Shown: positions 25,239 through 34,286 of the stretch, in pieces | Position numbering within the stretch: the stretch's first letter is position 1 | Layout of the letters: the number at the start of each line of letters is the position of its first letter | Assembly (NCBI GenBank): GCA_017999915.1 | Contig: JAGNKX010000003.1 | Location: 248,001 to 312,000, forward strand | Direction of reading: 5' to 3' | Source: Spirochaetota bacterium | GTDB taxonomy: Bacteria; Spirochaetota; UBA4802; UBA5550 | Length of the DNA stretch: 64,000 nucleotides | The notes under the pieces: generated by a model | The model's input: the letters and a program-made list of their open reading frames with translations, nothing else | Database searches by the model: none | What the model was told of the DNA's origin: nothing | Translations under genes and position numbers: made by a program

Positions 25239-26756
25239 ATGGACCTCATCTTTAAAATAGCCTGGCGCAACATCCAGCGCCACCGCGGGAAGAGCATGGT
25301 TGTCGGGATCATCCTGTTCCTGGGAGCCACGGTCATGACCATCGGCAACGGCGTAATTTCGGCCATGGAGAAGGGGCTCAGGGAAAACATCATGAACCGC
25401 TTCACGGGCCAGATCGTCATCATGTCGGACAAGCAGGAACAGGACAACGTCATCTTCACGCCCCTGGGAAAGGACGTGGAGATCATAACCGGCTATGACA
25501 AGGTGAAAAAGGTCCTCTCGTCCCAGAATTACATCCAGCGGTACCTGCCGGTGGGCAAGGGACTCACCCTGATATTGAACGACAACGGCGACGTCGGATA
25601 CGCCCTGGTCCTGGGCGTCAGGTTCGAAGACTACCAGAAGATGTTCATGAATAACGTGAAGCTCGTTGAGGGACGGTTCCTCAAGAACGACGAGCGAGGG
25701 ATCCTGGTGTCATCCGGCAGCAGGAAACGGGTCTACGAGGAGCAGGATTTCTGGCTTCAGCCCGAAGGGGTCCCCCTGTCTGATAAGAACCTCACGCCGG
25801 AGGCACTGGCCGACAAGAAGCGCCTGGACGTGAGGAACGGCATCGTAATGATGGGAACGAGCTCGGAAAACACCACCATGGACATCAAGATGGACGTCAC
25901 GGGCATTGTCAGGTACGCTTACCTGGACGAGTTCTGGAAGAATTTCAACATCATGGACATCGAGTCGTTCCGGGAGGTGTTCAATTACGTGACCGCTGCG
26001 GACGCGGTGACGCAGGTGCCGCAGGAGAAGCGGAAGCTCCTGGAGCAGGACAACTTCGATAACCTCTTTGGCGACACCGTGGTGCAGAAAGTGGATACCG
26101 GAACAACACGGTACGACGTGACAAAGCTGATCGGGAAAAAGGCGGCCCGAAGGAAGGCCAATGTCGATTCAGGCGCCTACAATCTTGTTTTCGTCAAGCT
26201 CAAGGATATCGGCGCCATCGACAGGTCGGTGGACAGGCTCAACGGCGCCTTCAAGGCCGCCGGCGCCGAGGCGCGCGCCGTGTCGTGGAAGAAGGCCATC
26301 GGGCAGCTCGCGGACATGGCCATGATCATGCGGGGCGCCACCGTCGGTTTCGTCATGCTGATCTTTTTCGTGGCCATTATCATCATCATGAACACCCTGA
26401 GCATGGCGGCCCTGGAGCGGGTGAGCGAGATAGGCATGATGCGGGCCGTGGGGGCCCAGAAGTCCTTCATAGCCGGCATGTTTTTCGCGGAAACCACGAT
26501 CATATCCTTTGTTTCAGGCGGAGCGGGCATTATCGCAGGCGCCATAATCGTCGCGATCCTGAACTCCCTTAATATAACGTCGGATAACCATATCCTGCAG
26601 CTCCTGTTCGGCGGCGACGTGTTCAAGCCGGCCCTTGACGCCCTTGATATCCTCATCGGGGTGATCGAGCTTTCCCTGGTGACGGTCCTGGCCGTCGTGT
26701 ATCCCCTGAAGGTGGCGCGGAGGATAACCCCCCTTGACGCCATCATGAGGGACTAG
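25239..26756 (+). CDS. FtsX/LolC-type permease 1
   Basis: The 505-residue protein starts at the base after the ATPase stop codon. The N-terminal cytoplasmic helix and first membrane segment (about 18-38) precede a large periplasmic domain (about 40-360). Three further helices (about 365-390, 415-440, 465-490) form the FtsX fold, with NTLSMAALERVSEIGMMRAVGAQ-type coupling residues. The arrangement is that of LolC/LolE and MacB membrane parts. With the second permease it would form the heteromeric core of an exporter moving lipids or lipoproteins out of the inner membrane. Confidence 0.92.
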   Translation: MDLIFKIAWRNIQRHRGKSMVVGIILFLGATVMTIGNGVISAMEKGLRENIMNRFTGQIVIMSDKQEQDNVIFTPLGKDVEIITGYDKVKKVLSSQNYIQRYLPVGKGLTLILNDNGDVGYALVLGVRFEDYQKMFMNNVKLVEGRFLKNDERGILVSSGSRKRVYEEQDFWLQPEGVPLSDKNLTPEALADKKRLDVRNGIVMMGTSSENTTMDIKMDVTGIVRYAYLDEFWKNFNIMDIESFREVFNYVTAADAVTQVPQEKRKLLEQDNFDNLFGDTVVQKVDTGTTRYDVTKLIGKKAARRKANVDSGAYNLVFVKLKDIGAIDRSVDRLNGAFKAAGAEARAVSWKKAIGQLADMAMIMRGATVGFVMLIFFVAIIIIMNTLSMAALERVSEIGMMRAVGAQKSFIAGMFFAETTIISFVSGGAGIIAGAIIVAILNSLNITSDNHILQLLFGGDVFKPALDALDILIGVIELSLVTVLAVVYPLKVARRITPLDAIMRD

Positions 26757-26765
26757 GAGATTCCC

Positions 26766-28517
26766 ATGAAACTGATACTGTCATTGAGCCTGAGAAACCT
26801 GCTGCGCCAGAAGAGGCGGAATTTTTTTCTCGGCACCGCCATCGGTTTCGGCATGATGATCCTCGTCATGGCCAACGCCTTTTCCTACGGCATTTCTGAC
26901 ACGCTCTTCAACAGGCTCATCGTGTTCATGGTGGGCCACATGAACATCACCGCCATGGAGGACAGCAACCGTCAGAAGCGCGTCATAAGAGACAAGGATC
27001 GTTATATCAAGCTCATAAAGAACAATATAGACGGCATCGACAAGATTTTCGAGGCCATAGGCGTTTTTTCGAGGGTCATCGGCAACGCCAAGGGGGACAA
27101 CGCCATCATCGTCAATGCCGAGATCGACAAGGAGTTTTACGATTATTTCGGACAGAACGTTGTCGAGGGCAGCCTCAAGGACTTCGCCGGCGACAGGTAT
27201 GAAAACCCGGTGATCGTCTATTCATCCAAGGCGAAAACCCTGGGGGTGAAATGCGGCGACACCATCAAGGCGCGGATGAGCACGGTTTCGGGACAGCAGC
27301 AGAGCGCCCGGCTCACCGTGGCTGCCATCATCAGGTCGAGCAACATGTTCGAGGAAATGGTGATGTTCCTCAGGCACAAGGATATCAAGAACCTCCTTGG
27401 CTACAGGGACCATGAAACAGGGGCGCTCTACATTAATTTCAAGAAGCTCAACAATCCCGCGGTGGTGATCAGGGCGGCGGACAAGCTCCATGCGCTGATG
27501 AAGCCGGGGACCGCCGTGATATTCGGGGACGCCGCCTCCGGAAAAAAGAGCGCCCCCGCCACGGCCCTCGGCTATTCTCGGGGAACCGAAGCGGCCCCGA
27601 TCATGGACAAACACGTGACAATACTGTCCGGCGCGCTGCCGGAAGAGAAGAGCGAGAAGGGGGTCCTGGTCGGCAAGGGCCTCGCCGCATCCCTCGGCAT
27701 AAAAAAAGGCGATGCCCTGACCTACAGGTATAAAAACAAGTTCGGCGGCGCCGTGACCGAGAACGGCTATGTCGTTTCAGGCGTCTTCGACTCCGGAGTT
27801 CTGCCGGAGAAGAATATCATGCTTCTGAACGAAAAGACGTTCTATAAGACATACCTGGAGAACCTTCCCGCGGATCCCCGGGGCATGAAGGACGCGTACA
27901 TCCCTGGCGCGAAATCCGCGCTGGCGAAGGTTTTTGCCCCCGAGTGGAAGCTCCTCCCCAGGACCGCCACCCAGGAGGAGATGAAGAAAAAGCTTTCGTA
28001 TATGACCAAGACCAGGTGGAAGGGGCCTTCCTTCGACATCAACACCATGTACGAGACCGCCGATGACATTCTCAAGCTCGAGGCCGCCCTTAACCTGGTG
28101 GCCGTTGTCGCCGGTCTTATCCTGTTTTTTATCATACTGATCGGGGTCTTGAACACGCTGCGGATGACCATCCGGGAAAGGACCAGGGAAATAGGCACCG
28201 TCCGCGCCATCGGCATGCAGAGGGTCGACGTGAAATACCTTTTTATCACCGAGATCGTGCTCCTTACCTCAATGGCGTGCATTGCAGGCATCATCATGGC
28301 CTTCATCATGATGTGGATACTGGGGCTTTTCACTATCAATACCGACAGCGTTCTTTCGATACTGCTGGTGAACCATCACCTTTATTTTTACCCGACGGCG
28401 AAATCGATCATCGGCAGCTTCACGCTGATAATCGTCATGGCCGCCCTGACGGCCTATTTCCCGGCCAGGAAGGCCTCCAATCTTTCGGCGGTAGACGCAT
28501 TGGGACATTTCGAATAG
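26766..28517 (+). CDS. FtsX/LolE-type permease 2
   Basis: At 583 residues it is the larger partner of the preceding permease. The first helix (about 18-40) is followed by a long periplasmic region (about 45-440). The C-terminal three-helix FtsX core has LNTLRMTIRERTREIGTVRAIGMQ. TAGGAG precedes the ATG, nine bases after the upstream stop. The periplasmic part is longer than in LolC/E, which may reflect a different cargo. Confidence 0.92.
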   Translation: MKLILSLSLRNLLRQKRRNFFLGTAIGFGMMILVMANAFSYGISDTLFNRLIVFMVGHMNITAMEDSNRQKRVIRDKDRYIKLIKNNIDGIDKIFEAIGVFSRVIGNAKGDNAIIVNAEIDKEFYDYFGQNVVEGSLKDFAGDRYENPVIVYSSKAKTLGVKCGDTIKARMSTVSGQQQSARLTVAAIIRSSNMFEEMVMFLRHKDIKNLLGYRDHETGALYINFKKLNNPAVVIRAADKLHALMKPGTAVIFGDAASGKKSAPATALGYSRGTEAAPIMDKHVTILSGALPEEKSEKGVLVGKGLAASLGIKKGDALTYRYKNKFGGAVTENGYVVSGVFDSGVLPEKNIMLLNEKTFYKTYLENLPADPRGMKDAYIPGAKSALAKVFAPEWKLLPRTATQEEMKKKLSYMTKTRWKGPSFDINTMYETADDILKLEAALNLVAVVAGLILFFIILIGVLNTLRMTIRERTREIGTVRAIGMQRVDVKYLFITEIVLLTSMACIAGIIMAFIMMWILGLFTINTDSVLSILLVNHHLYFYPTAKSIIGSFTLIIVMAALTAYFPARKASNLSAVDALGHFE

Positions 28518-28534
28518 CGTACATGGAGAGGATC

Positions 28535-29302
28535 ATGAGAAAAATCGTTATCATCCTGCTGGCTGCCCTGTTCCTTGCGGGGCCCTCAGTCCAGGCCGCG
28601 CTGAGGGCCAGCGAGATCATGAAAAAGATGGACGACATGATGGAGCAGATCGGCGACATATCGGTCAAGGCGACCATCGTGCAGAACAAGGCGCGGCAGG
28701 GCATCAAGAATTACGCCTTCCTTTACTTCAGGCGGGACATCACCGACGAATTCCTCATCGTCGCCCTGGAGCCGGACACCGAGAAGGGGAACGGCTACCT
28801 CAGGGTCGGCGAGAACTTCTGGATGTACCGGCAGAACACGCGCACCTTCCAGCACATCAGCCGCGACGAGAGCATCATGGGGACCGACGCCAAGGGCGGC
28901 GACTTCGAGAAGCGGAAGCTGGTCGACCTGTACCGGCCCCTGACCGGCTCCGGCGGCGCGGAGATCGTCGAGGAGGAGATGCTCGGCAAGAAGCCGGTAT
29001 ACAAGTTCACCCTCCTGGCCAAGGTAAACGATGTCACCTATCCGAAGCAGGTTTACTGGGTCCAGTGGGACAATTTTCTCATGCTCAAGGTGCAGTCCTA
29101 TTCCCTGTCAGGGACCCTGATGCAGACGGCCTATTATCCGAAGTGGACCCAGATCGACGGGAAATATATCCCGATCCAGCACATATATATCGATGAGTTC
29201 GAGAAGGGAAATAAAAGCATAGTCGAGCTTTCCGGCATTTCCACGAACAAGCTTGACCCGAGGATTTTCACCAAGGCATATCTCGAAAACCTGAGCAGGT
29301 AA
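28535..29302 (+). CDS. LolA-like outer-membrane lipoprotein-sorting protein
   Basis: The ATG at 28535 follows GGAGAGG closely. The 255-residue protein has a signal peptide ending VQAALRASE. It then adopts the pattern of the LolA-like sorting family, with IMKKMDDMMEQIGDISVKATIV, FWMYRQNTRTFQHIS and a long series of beta strands including VTYPKQVYWVQWDNFLMLKVQ. LolA-like proteins carry lipoproteins or lipids across the periplasm in a hydrophobic half-barrel. Its place after the ABC/FtsX genes and before a barrel protein suggests a dedicated trans-periplasmic relay. Confidence 0.85.
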   Translation: MRKIVIILLAALFLAGPSVQAALRASEIMKKMDDMMEQIGDISVKATIVQNKARQGIKNYAFLYFRRDITDEFLIVALEPDTEKGNGYLRVGENFWMYRQNTRTFQHISRDESIMGTDAKGGDFEKRKLVDLYRPLTGSGGAEIVEEEMLGKKPVYKFTLLAKVNDVTYPKQVYWVQWDNFLMLKVQSYSLSGTLMQTAYYPKWTQIDGKYIPIQHIYIDEFEKGNKSIVELSGISTNKLDPRIFTKAYLENLSR

Positions 29303-29316
29303 GGGGCGATAGGGGC

Positions 29317-30846
29317 ATGGATGGACGAAAACGTGCTGTAGGGGCGCTCATGGCGGTTTTGCTCTGCGGGATGGCGGCAGCGGCGGGCCGTCATGCCCGG
29401 GCGACCATGGTCGATAATGAATATTTTTCCCAGTCGGTGAAAGAGGACGCCCCGCAGAAAATCTCGAAAGAACAGGATGGCACTAAAAGCTCAGAAGATG
29501 ATATATTCGGCGGCGGCGACACTGTCACGCCGAGCGAAAAGGTCAAGGATGACACCCTGTCAGACACGATGGAGAAGAAATCCGTCACCCTTACCGGCTT
29601 TCTCAACGCGAGGACCAGCGTCAACTACAAGAGGGCCAGCATCCTCCGGGATATCGATATCATTGACGGCAGCAATTTCCTTTCCTACTTCCAGGGCAAT
29701 TTCGGCCTCGACGTGCGGCTTCTCAAGGGTATACGGGGCTACTTCAACCTCTCCGCCGACTACTATCCGGCGGGCCTGCCGCAATCCCGCGTATTCCAGG
29801 TTCCCCTGGCGTACCTGGGGATCCCCGCCTACTTCACCAAGGCGGACCTGATGGTTGCGGAAAAGGTCAACGCCGTGTTTTCGATAAACGAGATATTTCT
29901 CGATGTGAACATCGCCCGGCGCGTCTACTTCCGCCTGGGCAAGCAGGTGGTCAAGTGGGGCGTCGGGTACCTGTGGACGCCGACCGACCTGGTCAACATC
30001 GAAAAGAAGAATATCCTTGACTCGTCGCAGGTCCGCCAGGGCACCTACGGTCTCAAGATACACGTGCCCTTCGGCACCAGGGCCAACATCTATTCGTTCA
30101 TTAACATGAATACCGCCCGCCACCTGAGCGACATCAGCATGGCCAACAAGGTGGAGGTCCTCTTCCTGAATACCGAGATGGCGCTGTCGGTGCTGCTCAA
30201 GAACAAGAACGTGCCGGTTTACGGCTTCGATTTCACCTCACGGATCCTTACCCTGGACATCCACGGCGAGGCGAGCCTCTCCTACGGCGACAATACCAGG
30301 CGCCTCAGGAATTATCCCTGGTACGTGATCGGCGTGTTCCCGTCAATGCCCGTGGAATGGCTCTACCTGTTTCCCCGCAAGTCCGATCTGATGGATTACC
30401 GGGTCCGGGGCAGGTGGATACCGAAGGCGAGCCTCGGCTTCGGCCGGGGCTTCGAGGTCCTTGACGTCAAGGACCGGATACGCTTTGACGTGGAGGCATT
30501 TTACAACCATGCCGGGTACGACCGGAACGTATTCGAAAAGGACTTCTTCACGTCGAGCTATTTCCTCTCAAGCGGTCTCTACACGCCGAACTACTACGGG
30601 AAGTGGTACGCTGGCCTCTTCATCACCATACGGCAGATGTTCGTGGAGGAGCTTTCGGCCATGATCAATGGAGTGGTCAACATCCAGGACCAGTCCTCGA
30701 TCGTGTCCGGCATGATCACCTACGCGCCCTTTTACGACCTCTCCCTCACCCTGATGGTCAACGGCTTTGTCGGCAAGACCAACCGGGAATACACAGTCTA
30801 CGGGAATTACTTCACATCGGAGCTGTCGATAAAGCTGGTGTTTTAG
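29317..30846 (+). CDS. Putative outer-membrane beta-barrel protein of the export operon
   Basis: The protein (509 residues) has a signal peptide (about 1-28) and a short polar, probably disordered segment. From residue 90 onward it is a long run of amphipathic strands with aromatic girdle residues, ending in SIKLVF. A terminal Phe is typical of barrel proteins recognised by the Bam machinery. A KQVVKWGVGYLWTPTDLVN segment recalls barrels of the DUF1302/porin kind, without certainty. As the last gene of the five-gene operon it is the candidate outer-membrane exit or acceptor. Confidence 0.7.
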   Translation: MDGRKRAVGALMAVLLCGMAAAAGRHARATMVDNEYFSQSVKEDAPQKISKEQDGTKSSEDDIFGGGDTVTPSEKVKDDTLSDTMEKKSVTLTGFLNARTSVNYKRASILRDIDIIDGSNFLSYFQGNFGLDVRLLKGIRGYFNLSADYYPAGLPQSRVFQVPLAYLGIPAYFTKADLMVAEKVNAVFSINEIFLDVNIARRVYFRLGKQVVKWGVGYLWTPTDLVNIEKKNILDSSQVRQGTYGLKIHVPFGTRANIYSFINMNTARHLSDISMANKVEVLFLNTEMALSVLLKNKNVPVYGFDFTSRILTLDIHGEASLSYGDNTRRLRNYPWYVIGVFPSMPVEWLYLFPRKSDLMDYRVRGRWIPKASLGFGRGFEVLDVKDRIRFDVEAFYNHAGYDRNVFEKDFFTSSYFLSSGLYTPNYYGKWYAGLFITIRQMFVEELSAMINGVVNIQDQSSIVSGMITYAPFYDLSLTLMVNGFVGKTNREYTVYGNYFTSELSIKLVF

Positions 30847-30872
30847 ATATATTCCTTTTCATTCTTTCATAT

Positions 30873-31092
30873 GCCCTCATCCCCCGTCCCCTTCTCCCAT
30901 GAAAAATTGAAGAAAGGAGAAGGGGAGTGTTGATAAAGACCATTAATGCGGAAACCCTCTCCTTTTTTCAGAGCTAAATGGGAGAGGCTCCCGACAGGAG
31001 GTCGCAGTGCCGAGCGCGGCCAGGATGGCCGAAAAACGCTCGGCGTGCCCCGGCTTGTCCCGAGCGTCGTCGAGGGAAGGGGCGGGTGAGGG
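30873..31092. repeat. Palindromic repeat family I, copy A (with extra insert)
   Basis: The ends are inverted: ccctcatcccccgtcc at the left and gggcgggtgaggg at the right. Inside, the ctcccat...ggagaaggg and accctctcctttttt...atgggagagg segments form further hairpins. Compared with copy B at 33592-33720 it carries about 85 extra bases holding their own stems (gccgagcg with cgctcggc; ggcc-aggat-ggcc). It separates the export operon from the polyamine-type genes and has no coding signal. Confidence 0.75.
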
Positions 31093-31175
31093 TAAAAGAA
31101 AGGATACAGCGAGAGGCACTCCCGGCCTGTAAAATAACGGCCTTCCTTTTTCAATATCTAGTCATCCTTATGTTC

Positions 31176-31204
31176 TTGACACTAAATCGGGCATTTAATA
31201 GAAA
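31176..31204 (+). promoter_or_regulatory. Candidate promoter of the deoxyhypusine-synthase-like gene
   Basis: TTGACA at 31176-31181 and TAGAAA at 31199-31204 are separated by 17 bases. This places transcription start near 31211, about 33 bases before the ATG, just downstream of repeat copy A. Confidence 0.5.
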
Positions 31205-31243
31205 GAACGTCTGTTTTGTTGATATTATTGATTGAGGATGCTG

Positions 31244-32431
31244 ATGATGAAACACGACAAGAACAGCTGTCCGGGCAAGGAGCGCTATCTATCTGGAAAA
31301 CGGATCCTCCCCAAATCGATATCCAAAGATACGGACATCGTAACGCTGATTGACAATATGGACGCCTACAACGGCGGGCGCCTTCGGGCGGCCTGCCAGC
31401 TCTTAAAAGATCGCTATTCCCACGAGGACGTTACCGTGGGCATGAGCCTTGCCGGCGCCCTGACGCCGGCTGGCCTGGGGCCGTCGGCCATCATCCCCCT
31501 CATGAACCACGGCTATGTCGACTGGATCGTGGCCACCGGCGCCAACATGTACCATGACCTGCATTTTGCCTTCAACCTGCCCATGTTCCGGGGAAGCCAT
31601 ACCGTCGACGATACGGACCTGCGCGACAAGGGCGTCACCCGGATCTACGATATCCTCTTCGATTACGAGGACGTCCTCATGGAGACGGACCGTATCCTGA
31701 GAAGGATCATGGTGCGGCCCGAGTTCCAGAAAGAGATGGGCACCAGGGAATTCTACCATCACCTGGGCAAGATCTTGAACGAGCACGAGCAGAAGAACGG
31801 GCTGGGCGAGGTGAGCATCCTCGCGGCCGCCTACCGGAACGGCATCCCCGTGTTCACCTCGTCGCCGGGCGACTCCACCATCGGCATGAACGTGGCGGGG
31901 CTCGAGCTTCTCGCCGAGGCGGCCGGACTTGCTGATAAATTCAAGCTGAAGATCAACCCGACCATCGACGTCAACGATTCCACCGCCATCATCCTGAACG
32001 CCAAGAATTACGAGAAGGGAAAGACCGGGGTTATTCTCATCGGCGGCGGCAGCCCGAAGAACTTCATGCTCCAGACTGAGCCGCAGATACAGGAAGTGCT
32101 GATGATCCCGGAAGTGGGGCAGGACTACGATATCAACATCACCGACGCGCGCCCCGACACCGGCGGGCTTTCCGGCGCGCCCCCCAGCGAGGCCGCCAGC
32201 TGGGGCAAGATCGATCCTACCAAGCTGGACGAGACCGTGACCGCCTATCTCGACGTGACCGTGGCGGTCCCCCTCATGGTCGCCTACGTGCGACAGGCGG
32301 CGAAGCCGAAGAAGCTGAAGCGCCTCTACGACCGGGGACAGGAGCTTCATGAAAAGCTCATCAAGTCCTACCTGGAGAACAACAGGGAAGTGGAGGATCT
32401 GAAGAAGCTCATGGCCGCGCTCCAGGCATAA
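31244..32431 (+). CDS. Deoxyhypusine synthase-family protein
   Basis: The start at 31244 has GAGG six bases upstream; the next codon is also ATG. The 395-residue protein has the NAD-dependent deoxyhypusine synthase fold. Recognisable blocks are AGALTPAGLG, VDWIVATGANMYHD, PVFTSSPGDSTIG and ILIGGGSPKNF. The C-terminal SGAPPSEAASWGKID carries the catalytic Lys (about Lys322). In eukaryotes the enzyme moves an aminobutyl group from spermidine to eIF5A. Bacteria lack eIF5A, and bacterial homologues are thought to act on small polyamines, for example in homospermidine formation. The ornithine-decarboxylase-like gene 25 bases downstream supports polyamine synthesis. Confidence 0.9.
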   Translation: MMKHDKNSCPGKERYLSGKRILPKSISKDTDIVTLIDNMDAYNGGRLRAACQLLKDRYSHEDVTVGMSLAGALTPAGLGPSAIIPLMNHGYVDWIVATGANMYHDLHFAFNLPMFRGSHTVDDTDLRDKGVTRIYDILFDYEDVLMETDRILRRIMVRPEFQKEMGTREFYHHLGKILNEHEQKNGLGEVSILAAAYRNGIPVFTSSPGDSTIGMNVAGLELLAEAAGLADKFKLKINPTIDVNDSTAIILNAKNYEKGKTGVILIGGGSPKNFMLQTEPQIQEVLMIPEVGQDYDINITDARPDTGGLSGAPPSEAASWGKIDPTKLDETVTAYLDVTVAVPLMVAYVRQAAKPKKLKRLYDRGQELHEKLIKSYLENNREVEDLKKLMAALQA

Positions 32432-32456
32432 ATGATATAAAAAGGAACAGGGACAG

Positions 32457-33587
32457 ATGAAAAAAGACATACTTCCCCTCGTAAGGAAGCACGGCACCCC
32501 TCTATTCATCCTCGACCATGGGAAGATACGGGAGAACTACCGCGCCTTTAAGAAGAACCTGCCCCGGGTGCAGTGCTACTACGCGGTCAAGGCGAACTCA
32601 AACCAGGAGATCATCAAGACCCTCTTCAACGAGGGGTCGAGCTTCGATGTCGCTTCCTATAACGAGTTCATGCAGGTGTACGAGTACATCAAGAATTTCA
32701 ATAAGAAAGATAAGCATTTCTATATCTGGGACAAGATCATTTTCTCCAACACCATCAAGGACCGGGACACCCTGCGGAAGATCAAGCGGTACCGGCCCCT
32801 GGTCACCTTCGACAATATCGATGAAGTGAAGAAGATACGGGACCACTGCGAGACCGCCGGCCTGGTGCTGCGGCTCAAGGTGCCCGACATAGGCTCCCAG
32901 GTGGAGATGAGCTCCAAGTTCGGCGCGGAGCCGGGGGAGGCCCTGGGCCTGATCCGCCGCGCCGCGGATATGGGCCTGGATGTGGAGGGCCTGAGCTTCC
33001 ACGTGGGGAGCCAGTGCGTCAACTTCGACAACTACACGGCCGCATTGGAGATCACCTCCGGGATCTTTCATGACGCCAGGAAAAAGGGACACCGTCTGAA
33101 CATCGTCGATATCGGCGGCGGGTTCCCCGTCCCCTACGACGCCCACGCGCCGCGCTTCGAGAACCTGGCGAAGGTGCTGAACGCCGAGTTCGGGCGGCTT
33201 TTCCCGGACGACATCGAGATCCTGGCGGAACCGGGGCGGTTCATGGTGGCCACGGCCGCGACCCTGGTGACCGAGATAATAGGAAAGGCCCGCAGGGACG
33301 GCAAGCTCTTCTATCACATCAACGACGGCGTATACCATACCTTTTCCGGCGTCGTGTACGATCACTGGATCCCCAATTTCGAGTCGCTCAAGCGGGGCAA
33401 GCGCGAGGTCTGCGCCGTGGTCGGCCCCACCTGCGACAGCTTCGACAAGATATCCCTGTCGGTGCACCTGCCGGGGAACCTGGAGATCGGCGACTATCTT
33501 TACACGACCAACATCGGCGCCTACAGCACCGCCTCTTCGACGAAGTTCAACGGCTTCGACGGCGCGAAGATCATCCATGTTAAGTGA
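32457..33587 (+). CDS. PLP-dependent ornithine/lysine decarboxylase-like enzyme (fold III)
   Basis: The 376-residue protein is an alanine-racemase-fold decarboxylase. The PLP Lys is Lys45 in YYAVKANSN. HVGSQC, DIGGGFP and EPGRF form the cofactor pocket. GPTCDSFD holds the catalytic Cys326 and the substrate-binding Asp typical of ornithine or lysine decarboxylases. It would make putrescine or cadaverine. Length and motifs match eukaryotic-type ODC rather than the larger arginine or diaminopimelate enzymes. It is the second gene after the deoxyhypusine-synthase-like gene. Together they could supply and then join aminobutyl units. Confidence 0.9.
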   Translation: MKKDILPLVRKHGTPLFILDHGKIRENYRAFKKNLPRVQCYYAVKANSNQEIIKTLFNEGSSFDVASYNEFMQVYEYIKNFNKKDKHFYIWDKIIFSNTIKDRDTLRKIKRYRPLVTFDNIDEVKKIRDHCETAGLVLRLKVPDIGSQVEMSSKFGAEPGEALGLIRRAADMGLDVEGLSFHVGSQCVNFDNYTAALEITSGIFHDARKKGHRLNIVDIGGGFPVPYDAHAPRFENLAKVLNAEFGRLFPDDIEILAEPGRFMVATAATLVTEIIGKARRDGKLFYHINDGVYHTFSGVVYDHWIPNFESLKRGKREVCAVVGPTCDSFDKISLSVHLPGNLEIGDYLYTTNIGAYSTASSTKFNGFDGAKIIHVK

Positions 33588-33591
33588 AGAA

Positions 33592-33720
33592 CCCCCTCAC
33601 CCCCAACCCCTCTCCCATTAAGAATTGAAAAAAGGAGAGGGGAGCGAAATTCATTATAACAGAAACCCTCTCCTTTTTTCCAAGCTACATGGGAGAGGGT
33701 GCGCAGAGCGCGGGTGAGGG
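33592..33720. repeat. Palindromic repeat family I, copy B
   Basis: It starts four bases after the decarboxylase stop codon. Ends ccccctcaccccc and gggtgaggg are inverted. Inner stems pair ctctcccat near 33610 with atgggagag near 33690, and aaggagaggg with ccctctcctt. It is clearly related to copy A at 30873-31092 and more distantly to copy C at 59873-59959. It may double as a transcript end. Confidence 0.78.
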
Positions 33721-33731
33721 ATATCTCTGTG

Positions 33732-34286
33732 TTACTTGGTTGCAAACGAACGGTCGAAGAGTTCCTCGATGGCCTTTTTAGCGTCGTCGGTGAGGTTCCG
33801 AGTGCCGGTGCCGCAGAAGGTCTTGTGGGAGATCACCGGCGTGTCCTTCACCCAGGCGCTGTCGGTCCAGGTGAACCATGATTTCTTTTCCTGATCGTAT
33901 ACGCTCACGGGACGGTTGAAGAGCTTCGCCAGCTCCACGCCCCAGCCGGTGCCGCCTTTCACGGTATTGTCCTCGTTGATATGGCCCACGGAAAAAACCT
34001 GGAATCCCCTGTTGACCATGTGAAAGATCGACTGGATGACCTTCCGGATCATATCAACCTCGGAGAAGTTACGGCCCATCCGCATGGAAACGATTTCCAT
34101 GCTCACGTTGCCTTCGGCGAGCTCCTTCGGGCCCAGGACCTGGATGCCCCTGTTGCGCTCCATCTTGTGGCCTTCAAAGGAGAAATTGACTTCCCTGAGG
34201 CCGTATTTCTCGGCCTGCCTGCCGAATTCAGCCTCGGTCCCCCTGTGACCGCCGCTGTACAAAATAAATTCAGATACGTCTGCCAT
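33732..34286 (-). CDS. SLOG-like Rossmannoid protein of unknown function
   Basis: The ATG at 34286 has AGGAG six bases upstream. The 184-residue protein begins FILYSGGHRGTEAEFGRQAE, a glycine-rich nucleotide-binding turn of the SLOG/LOG type. It continues with EVNFSFEGH, a central VFSVGHI...GGTGWGVELAK segment and a C-terminal TFCGTGTRNLT. These fit a Rossmann-like fold that binds a nucleotide or nucleotide-derived ligand. No catalytic activity can be assigned. It converges with the decarboxylase gene across repeat copy B. Confidence 0.6.
   Translation of the reverse strand: MADVSEFILYSGGHRGTEAEFGRQAEKYGLREVNFSFEGHKMERNRGIQVLGPKELAEGNVSMEIVSMRMGRNFSEVDMIRKVIQSIFHMVNRGFQVFSVGHINEDNTVKGGTGWGVELAKLFNRPVSVYDQEKKSWFTWTDSAWVKDTPVISHKTFCGTGTRNLTDDAKKAIEELFDRSFATK

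Noticed and set aside
30873-31092. CRISPR array
   Set aside because: Repeats are inverted and nested rather than regularly spaced direct repeats; no cas genes in the window.
31244-32431. True deoxyhypusine synthase acting on a translation factor
   Set aside because: Bacteria lack eIF5A. The adjacent decarboxylase favours small polyamine substrates.
32598-33578. Long antisense frame over the decarboxylase gene
   Set aside because: Shadow of a GC-rich gene; the sense frame has all catalytic motifs.
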